A stretch of DNA of 12,709 nucleotides from Planctomycetota bacterium. GTDB lineage: Bacteria; Planctomycetota; Planctomycetia; Pirellulales; Pirellulaceae. The translations under genes were made by a program, and so were the position numbers. The DNA lies in the NCBI GenBank assembly GCA_019347795.1, contig JAHWKS010000054.1, positions 1-12,709 on the forward strand. The letters are read 5' to 3'. Below, piece after piece: positions 7,605-12,709 of this stretch. The notes beneath the pieces are model-generated. The model was not told the DNA's origin and did not search any database. It saw only the letters and a program-made list of their open reading frames with translations. Numbering within the stretch: the stretch's first letter is position 1; the number at the start of each line of letters is the position of its first letter.

Positions 7605-8140
7605 TCGGGGCGGGGGGCGGCGATCGGGAGGGAGCGCATCGGCTCTTTGTCTTTCGTCTCGTCGTACACGCTGAGGAGCTTCTCCTTGTCGAACACCATC
7701 TCCTCGCGGCTGCGGCCCGTGAGGTTATAGAGCGAGGTCAGCTCGATCGCATCCACCGGGCAGGCTTCCTCGCACATCCCGCAGTAGATGCACCGCAGCT
7801 CGTCGATGGTGAAGCTCTCGGGATACTTCTCACGGTCGGGCCAGGGGCTTTCCACTCCCACAATGTCGATGCAGTGGGCCGGGCAGGCGGTCGCGCACAG
7901 GAAACACGCCACGCACTTCACGCGGCCTTGCTCGTCCTTGTTCAGACGGTGCACGCCGCGGTAGATGAGCGGATTGTCGATCTGCGGCTCCTGGTCGGGA
8001 TAGCTGACGGTGACCTTGGGCGAGACCAGGTGCCGGGCGGTGGTCGTCAAGCCTTGGAAGAACAGCGGCAAGTACATCTTGCCCGCCAGCCCCAGCTTCG
8101 GCTCTTCCGCCCAGCGGATTGCAGGGTCGTTGGGTTGCAT
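7601..8140 (-). CDS. nuoI: NADH-quinone oxidoreductase subunit I
   Basis: NuoI is the peripheral-arm ferredoxin-like subunit that carries clusters N6a and N6b and passes electrons toward N2. The product has 179 residues, a usual length. Two complete [4Fe-4S] motifs are present: CVACFLCATACP (C76, C79, C82, C86) and CIYCGMCEEACP (C117, C120, C123, C127). In the family the last cysteine of each motif ligates the other cluster. The N-terminal region (about 20-45) holds the amphipathic surface helix. The gene begins 5 bp after the stop of the Rpn-like remnant, with no visible Shine-Dalgarno site, and its stop overlaps the nuoJ start by 4 bp. Both iron-sulfur motifs are intact, so it should be functional. 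Confidence 0.97.
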   Translation of the reverse strand: MQPNDPAIRWAEEPKLGLAGKMYLPLFFQGLTTTARHLVSPKVTVSYPDQEPQIDNPLIYRGVHRLNKDEQGRVKCVACFLCATACPAHCIDIVGVESPWPDREKYPESFTIDELRCIYCGMCEEACPVDAIELTSLYNLTGRSREEMVFDKEKLLSVYDETKDKEPMRSLPIAAPRPE

Positions 8141-8145
8141 GGAAA

Positions 8146-8694
8146 CTACGGTTTCTTATCGATCTGTTGCTGAAAAGCGTCAAAGGAGGCGGCTTCCAAG
8201 GCAGCGTCAAACAGCCGATCAATTTCGTCGGCGTCGTTCAGCGCGTTGACTCTCGCCAGCGTCTTTGCCGTCGCCGCATCAGGAAAGCGCCGCTGTAAGA
8301 CGCGCCGAATGGCCTCCTTTCTTCCTTCTTTGAATCCTTCTTTGATCCCTTCCTGCCGCGCTTCGCGTTGCCACTCCAGGACTTGTTGAGATTGTTGCAC
8401 GTTCCAGTCCTCCAGATGCTGCCGCCAAAACTCTCCTCGTTTCGCCAACTCGGCGAACACTAGAGCGATGCCGCCGAAGTCGCTCCGCAGATGAACGTCC
8501 GGCTCGCTTTCGGCTAATCGCTTCCATTCCCTTATCGTATCAATGTTGCTTGCGTACCGCATGAGCGGGACCCACGGCAGTACGCAACGAGCCAATTCGC
8601 CGACGCCGATCTTTGCGAGCGTCTCCGCAGCGATTTCCTCCCGAACAGTTCTCACAATCGCCATGTAACGTGCGGCTTGGTCGTAGACGCCCAT
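8146..8694 (-). CDS. Rpn/PD-(D/E)XK transposase-like family protein lacking its nuclease core
   Basis: A 182-residue protein not related to complex I. It opens with MGVYDQAARY, which resembles the start of large planctomycete Rpn-type (PDDEXK nuclease family transposase) proteins as I recall them. It then passes directly to AIVRTVREEIAAETLAKIG (12-30), LPWVPLMR (39-46), REWKRLAESEPDVHLRSDFG (55-74), WNVQQSQQVLEWQREARQEG (97-116), a charged repeat IKEGFKEGRKEAI (117-129) and FDAALEAASFDAF (162-174); these resemble the C-terminal half of the same family. The central PD-(D/E)XK catalytic part, normally over 100 residues, is missing. I infer an in-frame internal deletion with the junction near residues 10-14. 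The gene sits 14 bp after nuoH and 5 bp before nuoI, on the same strand, so it is transcribed with the operon. Function is unknown; it may be a decaying remnant. The family assignment is from recalled motifs. Confidence 0.75.
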   Translation of the reverse strand: MGVYDQAARYMAIVRTVREEIAAETLAKIGVGELARCVLPWVPLMRYASNIDTIREWKRLAESEPDVHLRSDFGGIALVFAELAKRGEFWRQHLEDWNVQQSQQVLEWQREARQEGIKEGFKEGRKEAIRRVLQRRFPDAATAKTLARVNALNDADEIDRLFDAALEAASFDAFQQQIDKKP

Positions 8695-8708
8695 TGTCTT
8701 GACGGCCG

Positions 8709-9941
8709 CTAAACTTGCGAATCAATCCCGTACGGCCGCAGCTCGCGGCGGGGGCGGTTGTCGCCGGCCAGCGGCGCCGCCCAGGCCACCGCCAGCCAGC
8801 CCGCGATGCACACCGTCCAGCCGATCGCCACCGACAGCCAACGGCTCAAGCCCATCGTGTGCTCCAGCTCCACCGTGATCGCCACGGCCGTCAGGTTCAC
8901 CATCCCCAGCGGCAGCATCACCTTCCAGGCCAGGTTCATCAGTTGATCGAAGCGGAACCTCGGCCAGCTCCAGCGGACGAGCATGAAGAACAGGATCACC
9001 AGGAAGATCTTCGCCATCAGCACCACGATGCGGAGGATCGCGCTGAGCCACGTCACCTCTGCTTCCCCGGCGCCGGTGATCCCCCAGAAATGCCAGCCGC
9101 CCAGGAAGAGGATCACGATCAGGAACGAGGCCGTGATCATGTGCAGAAACTCCGCCACCAAAAACAGCAGCAGCTTCATTCCCGAATACTCGGTGTGGTA
9201 ACCGCCGATCAACTCCTGCTCCGCCTCGGGCAAGTCGAACGGCAGCCGGGCCGCCTCGGCGAAGGCCGCGATCATGAACACGACGAACCCCAGCGGCTGC
9301 GCCAGCGCAAACCATACGCCGGTGTCCGCCTGCACGTTGATGATGCGGTCCAGTTCGAGCGATCCGCTCGCCGCCACGACGCCCAAGATTCCCAGCCCCA
9401 GCGGAATCTCATACGCGATCAACTGCGCGCTGGAGCGGAGCATCCCGAGGAAGCTGTACTTGTTGTTGCTCGCCCAGCCCCCGAGGATCACGCCGTACAC
9501 GGCTATGCTGGAAAGGGCGAACACATACAACAACGCTACGTTCACCCCCGGCGCCGCGATCAGCTCGATCGGCCGGTCCGAGTCGTCCCCCAGCCAGCCG
9601 CGAATCGGCTGCCCGGGAATCGCGCTGCCGAAGGGGATCACCGCGAAGATCGCCAACGCCGAGGCGAGGATCATAATCGGCGCCAGCACGAACAGTCCGC
9701 GATTGACGTGTGCCGGCGTGTACTCCTCCTTGAAAATGAACTTCAAACCGTCGGCCAGAGGCTGCCCCAACCCGAACAGCTTGATCTTCGTGAGCGGCAT
9801 GCCGACGCGGTTCGGCCCGCGGCGATCCTGCACCCAGGCGGCGATCCACCGCTCCAGGAGCACAAAGTACGCCGCCGCCGTCATCAGCCCGCCGACCAGC
9901 AGGGCGATCTTCACCAGGGCGAGAATGAGTTCTGCGTACAT
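8709..9941 (-). CDS. nuoH: NADH-quinone oxidoreductase subunit H
   Basis: NuoH is the membrane subunit that forms most of the quinone-binding chamber and the first part of the proton path. The product has 410 residues, somewhat longer than the usual ~325-350. Conserved elements are ERWIAAWVQDRRGPNRVG (30-47), KEEYTPA (71-77), SSAQLIAYEIPLGLG (170-184), the quinone-site loop FAEAARLPFDLPEAEQEL (227-244) with GGYHTEYSGMK following, and VRWSWPRFRFDQLMNLAWK (322-340). About eight or nine membrane helices are expected. A loop at about 110-128 (GQPIRGWLGDDSDRPIE) and a hydrophilic C-terminus (REL..YGIDSQV) add length. The ATG at 9941 follows a REP-like palindrome without a Shine-Dalgarno site. The Rpn-like remnant follows 14 bp after its stop, where nuoI would normally start. 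Confidence 0.97.
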   Translation of the reverse strand: MYAELILALVKIALLVGGLMTAAAYFVLLERWIAAWVQDRRGPNRVGMPLTKIKLFGLGQPLADGLKFIFKEEYTPAHVNRGLFVLAPIMILASALAIFAVIPFGSAIPGQPIRGWLGDDSDRPIELIAAPGVNVALLYVFALSSIAVYGVILGGWASNNKYSFLGMLRSSAQLIAYEIPLGLGILGVVAASGSLELDRIINVQADTGVWFALAQPLGFVVFMIAAFAEAARLPFDLPEAEQELIGGYHTEYSGMKLLLFLVAEFLHMITASFLIVILFLGGWHFWGITGAGEAEVTWLSAILRIVVLMAKIFLVILFFMLVRWSWPRFRFDQLMNLAWKVMLPLGMVNLTAVAITVELEHTMGLSRWLSVAIGWTVCIAGWLAVAWAAPLAGDNRPRRELRPYGIDSQV

Positions 9942-9960
9942 GGGAACTGTGTGTTGCGAA

Positions 9961-10041
9961 TCGTTTAACCGCGTGTCCAGCGGGCCGCGCGATACCTTGA
10001 CTCCCGGATCCGCGCGGCCCGTTGGGCACGCGGTTAAACGA
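9961..10041. repeat. REP/BIME-like inverted repeat pair between nuoG and nuoH
   Basis: Arms 9961-9991 and 10011-10041 are reverse complements at 29 of 31 positions, with a 19-base spacer. Each begins TCGTTTAACCGCGTG and ends CGGGCCGCGCG when read outside-in. The arm sequence is the same family as 3857-3941. It lies 11 bp after the nuoG stop and 19 bp before the nuoH start. No U-tract follows, so it is not a standard terminator; read-through into nuoH is expected. Confidence 0.9.
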
Positions 10042-10052
10042 GGGAATCGCTG

Positions 10053-11669
10053 CTATACGCTTTGCGCCAACTGCGTGACTTTCAAATCGACGCCCGTCTC
10101 GGGGATCTCACGATGGGCCGGGGCGAAGTAGTTGAACTCGCCCGCCATCTCCAGCATTACTTGCCGGGCGTTGTAGAGACCTTTCTCGCCGAGCAGGCGC
10201 CAGTAGAGGCGGCCTTCCACCATCACGCTGGCGGGCGGGCGGATGGCCCACTTGAACGATTGTAGGCGGTCGGCGTGATTGACAAATGAGCCTTCCCGCT
10301 CGGCGAAGGCGGCGCTGGGCAGCCGCCATGTCGCGCGGTCCCACAGCGGCGACGGGAACAGATCCTGCACGATCAAGAGCGCGACGCTGTCGAACTTTTC
10401 CGCCGTCGCCTCGTCGTGCCATGCGTCAGGGTACGCGCCGGTGATCCACACTACGTCGAATTCGCCCGCTTCGACTCGGCCGAGAAAGTCATCCCACGTC
10501 ACGAGGCCGCCGTTCATCCGGGAGGCGATCTCCTCCACGCCCTGGCGGTTGGGACATTTTTCGGCGCGAATCGTGAAACCGTTCGGGAATTTTTCATCCT
10601 TCCCCACCGCCGGCACGTGGCCCAGAACGATCGTCGCCTCCGGGTGCATGGTCCGCGCGTACTTCGCAAGCAGATACGCTTCTTCGGCTGTGAGGAACGG
10701 CGAGAGCACGACGGCGAGGTTCTTGGCGTCGCGAAGCTGCTGGTCGAGCAACTCCGGCGCCTCGCTCCATTCGACGTTGACGTATTCATCCCCCTCGCGG
10801 CGCTGCAGCTCGGTCACGCGCTGCGGGTCGTGAACGTGCTTCCAGCCGTAGCGTCCTTCGTCGCAAATCCACCATTGGTTCACATGCTGGTTTTCGCGCG
10901 GCTTGATCCGCCACACCTGGTCCTGGTTCTCCTCGGTGTAAATCGAGCAACCAGTGGAGCACCGCGAACACACGTTCGCGTGCCGCTTCATGAACCATAC
11001 CCGCTGCTTGTAGAGAAAATCCTTGTCTCCCAGCGCGCCGACCGGGCACAGGTCGGCCACGTTCCCCGAAAGCTTGTTCTCCAACGGATAGCCGGGGAAG
11101 ACGTCGATCTCCTCGTGTGCGCCGCGATTGATCACCATCAGCTCGTCGGTGCCCGTCACCTCGCGGGTGAAACGGACGCAACGGCTGCACATCACGCAGC
11201 GATCCACAAACAACGTAATCGTCGGACCCAGCGAGCGGCGGCGGCTGTTGAACGGCTTGATGTCGGCCCGGCGATCCTTCTGCCCGTACTCGAAGTGATA
11301 GTCCTGCAGGTAGCACTCCCCGGCCTTGTCGCAGATGGAGCAATCGACCGGGTGGCGAATCAAGAGGTCCTCTTCGACCATCGCCCGCGCGTGCTGCACC
11401 TTCTCGCTGTTGGTCACAAAGACGGTGTTATTGCGGGCGGGCGTCTGGCAGGCCGGCACGACCTTGGGGATCATCGAGACCTTGCCGTTCTCCGGATCGC
11501 GCGTGCCCGACTCCACCAGACACATCCGGCAACTGGCCACGACCGACAACCCAGGGTGCCAGCAGTAATGCGGAATCTCGATCCCCAGCCGCCGAGCCGC
11601 CTGAATCCCATTCAAACGCTCATCGTCGCCGATCTCAAGTTCCTGTCCGTCGATGATGACTGTAGCCAT
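10053..11669 (-). CDS. nuoG: NADH-quinone oxidoreductase subunit G (short form)
   Basis: NuoG is the largest peripheral-arm subunit in most bacteria and carries most of the electron wire. The start is ATG 11669 (MATVIIDGQELEIGDD); upstream in-frame sequence is repeat DNA and nuoF's shadow. All ligands are visible: [2Fe-2S] N1b C36, C47, C50, C74; N5 H106, C110, C113, C119; N4 C158, C161, C164, C208; and N7 as C-x2-C-x3-C-x27-C (C234, C237, C241, C269). The N7 site is lacking in mitochondria but present in E. coli and Thermus. The remaining ~270 residues are a shortened molybdopterin-oxidoreductase-like domain, so the total of 538 residues is well below the ~780-910 of E. coli or Thermus. The end (LKVTQLAQSV) shows no sign of frameshift. 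A heptamer-based inverted repeat precedes the gene and a REP-like palindrome follows it. Confidence 0.95.
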   Translation of the reverse strand: MATVIIDGQELEIGDDERLNGIQAARRLGIEIPHYCWHPGLSVVASCRMCLVESGTRDPENGKVSMIPKVVPACQTPARNNTVFVTNSEKVQHARAMVEEDLLIRHPVDCSICDKAGECYLQDYHFEYGQKDRRADIKPFNSRRRSLGPTITLFVDRCVMCSRCVRFTREVTGTDELMVINRGAHEEIDVFPGYPLENKLSGNVADLCPVGALGDKDFLYKQRVWFMKRHANVCSRCSTGCSIYTEENQDQVWRIKPRENQHVNQWWICDEGRYGWKHVHDPQRVTELQRREGDEYVNVEWSEAPELLDQQLRDAKNLAVVLSPFLTAEEAYLLAKYARTMHPEATIVLGHVPAVGKDEKFPNGFTIRAEKCPNRQGVEEIASRMNGGLVTWDDFLGRVEAGEFDVVWITGAYPDAWHDEATAEKFDSVALLIVQDLFPSPLWDRATWRLPSAAFAEREGSFVNHADRLQSFKWAIRPPASVMVEGRLYWRLLGEKGLYNARQVMLEMAGEFNYFAPAHREIPETGVDLKVTQLAQSV

Positions 11670-11674
11670 GAAAC

Positions 11675-11760
11675 AAATGCGGATTGCGGATTGCGGATTG
11701 CGGAATAGGGAACACAGAGGTTTTTTCATTCCGCATTCCGAACTCCGCATTCCGCATTTT
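11675..11760. repeat. Inverted repeat of TGCGGAT/TGCGGAA heptamers between nuoF and nuoG
   Basis: Left arm 11675-11706 contains four heptamer-spaced copies of TGCGGA(T/A); the right arm, 11727-11760, is its imperfect reverse complement (about 28 of 32 positions), with a ~20-base loop that includes a T6 run. It fills the whole gap from the nuoF stop to just before the nuoG start. It is a different sequence family from the other palindromes. No U-run follows the stem in the direction of transcription; the run is in the loop. Confidence 0.8.
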
Positions 11761-12709
11761 AATGAATTCCAATCACCTCCAGCGCCGGGACGGCGCTCTC
11801 TTGGAGGTAGCCTTCGGGGTTGGTGCGCTTGATGTGGTCTTCGAACTCGTCGCGCCATTTGCGGATGGCGTTCTTCATCGGCCAGGCGGCGCCGTCGGCC
11901 AGGCCGCAGATCGTGGTGCCGGGCATGATGCCGATCGAATCGCCGATCTCCGCCAACAGATCGAGGTCCTTCAGGCGCCCTTTGCCGGCGCGGATGCGGT
12001 TCATCATCTTCAGCGCCCAGTAGGTTCCTTCGCGGCAGGGAGTGCATTGGCCGCAGCTCTCGTGGGCGAAGAATCGGCAACTGTTGTGCAGCGCGTCGAT
12101 CATCGACACCGTCTCATCCATCACCACCACCGCCGCGGTGCCCAAGCCCAGGCAGGCGAACTTCCCTGGACCGTTGAAATCGAGCGGGCAGTGGAACTCA
12201 TCGTCCCGCAAGAAACCCATGCTGATGCCGCCGGGGATGGCCGCCTTGGCTTTGCGCCCTTTCCACACGCCGCCGCCGAATTCGTCGATCAACTCCGTGA
12301 CCGTAATCCCCAGCGGCCCCTCGTAACAGCCGGGCTTCTCGATGTGCCCGGAGAGGCAATACAGCTTCGGACCGTAGCTTCCCGCGTCGCGCGGATTATC
12401 AGGATCAGGGGGGACCCCAATCGACTTGAACCAGTCCACGCCGCGGTCGGCGATGTGCTTCACGCAGGCGACCGTCTCGACGTTGTTCACCACCGTCGGC
12501 TTGCGGAACAACCCTTCGACCGCGGGAAACGGCGGCTTGATCCGCGGCCAGGCCCGTTTTCCTTCGAGGCTTTCGATCAGCCCCGTCTCTTCGCCGCAGA
12601 TGTAGGCCGCGGCGCCGCGGTGCAGATAAATGTCGAGCGAGAACTCCGAGCCGTGAATATTTTCGCCGAGATGCCCGGCCGCATAACATTCATCAATCGC
12701 CGCCTGCAG
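11759..12709 (-). CDS. nuoF: NADH-quinone oxidoreductase subunit F, C-terminal part
   Basis: NuoF binds NADH and FMN and starts the electron chain of complex I. The frame is open to the right edge, so the 5' end (including the glycine-rich nucleotide-binding start) is outside; 316 residues are visible. They begin LQAAIDECYAAGHLGENIHG and continue with AAYICGEETGLIESLEGKRA (about 34-53), PFPAVEGLFRKPTVVNNVET, an SLBB-like region (LSGHIEKPGCYEGPLG) and the N3 [4Fe-4S] site ESCGQCTPCREGTYW with distal TTICGLADGAAWP (fragment residues C219, C222, C225, C268). All four N3 cysteines are present. The end is complete and the stop overlaps the edge of the inverted repeat before nuoG. nuoA-E presumably lie further right. 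Confidence 0.97.
   Translation of the reverse strand: MQAAIDECYAAGHLGENIHGSEFSLDIYLHRGAAAYICGEETGLIESLEGKRAWPRIKPPFPAVEGLFRKPTVVNNVETVACVKHIADRGVDWFKSIGVPPDPDNPRDAGSYGPKLYCLSGHIEKPGCYEGPLGITVTELIDEFGGGVWKGRKAKAAIPGGISMGFLRDDEFHCPLDFNGPGKFACLGLGTAAVVVMDETVSMIDALHNSCRFFAHESCGQCTPCREGTYWALKMMNRIRAGKGRLKDLDLLAEIGDSIGIMPGTTICGLADGAAWPMKNAIRKWRDEFEDHIKRTNPEGYLQESAVPALEVIGIH

Noticed and set aside
8715..9968. Plus-strand open frame opposite nuoH
   Set aside because: Antisense shadow, H/Q/R-rich, with no support.
9961..10041. Hairpin as an intrinsic terminator after nuoG
   Set aside because: There is no U-tract after the stem, and the downstream genes belong to the same complex; the same holds for the other gap palindromes.
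10416..11708. Plus-strand open frame opposite nuoG
   Set aside because: Antisense shadow of a gene with all iron-sulfur ligands; no recognisable product.
11675..11760. CRISPR array or microsatellite
   Set aside because: Units are only 7 bases with no spacers, and they are arranged as inverted arms rather than a direct array.
11670..12080. Extended nuoG start upstream of 11669
   Set aside because: The extra frame runs through nuoF and the heptamer repeat; homology begins at MATVIIDGQ.

Overview
The window (high GC) looks like a planctomycete or close relative. The plus strand carries an adjacent DUF1553 (PSD1) and DUF1501 gene pair, a hallmark of Planctomycetota, and the minus strand carries a respiratory complex I operon whose NuoJ and NuoK have unusual extensions. 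The species cannot be named from sequence alone.

Layout: 1-2218 (plus strand) holds the 3' part of a DUF1553 gene followed 25 bp later by a DUF1501 gene with a Tat-type signal. From 2215 to the right-hand edge everything is on the minus strand. In transcription order the operon reads nuoF (5' end outside the window), nuoG, nuoH, an Rpn/PD-(D/E)XK-family remnant, nuoI, nuoJ, nuoK, nuoL, nuoM. nuoM meets the DUF1501 gene tail to tail, with stop codons overlapping at 2215-2218. nuoN is not in the window although its usual place would be just after nuoM.

The genes present would give the NADH/FMN module (NuoF, part), the iron-sulfur electron wire (NuoG, NuoI), the quinone-site subunit (NuoH) and the proton-pumping membrane arm (NuoJ, K, L, M). 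I/J overlap by 4 bp and J/K by 8 bp, and the Rpn remnant is packed tightly between nuoH and nuoI. In contrast, the four longer gaps (F/G, G/H, K/L, L/M; about 90-160 bp each) each contain a large imperfect inverted repeat. Three repeat families are involved. The G/H and L/M repeats are the same REP/BIME-like family, and one arm shows a compensatory base-pair change.

Two genes, DUF1501 and nuoL, are broken by an apparent loss of one base, and in each case adding one base to a C5/G5 run restores the family-standard protein. This could be sequencing error or real mutation. No stretch over 300 bases lacks a gene; no RNA gene, CRISPR array, intact insertion sequence or convincing intrinsic terminator was seen. 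Shine-Dalgarno-like sites are visible at only two starts (DUF1501 and nuoK).
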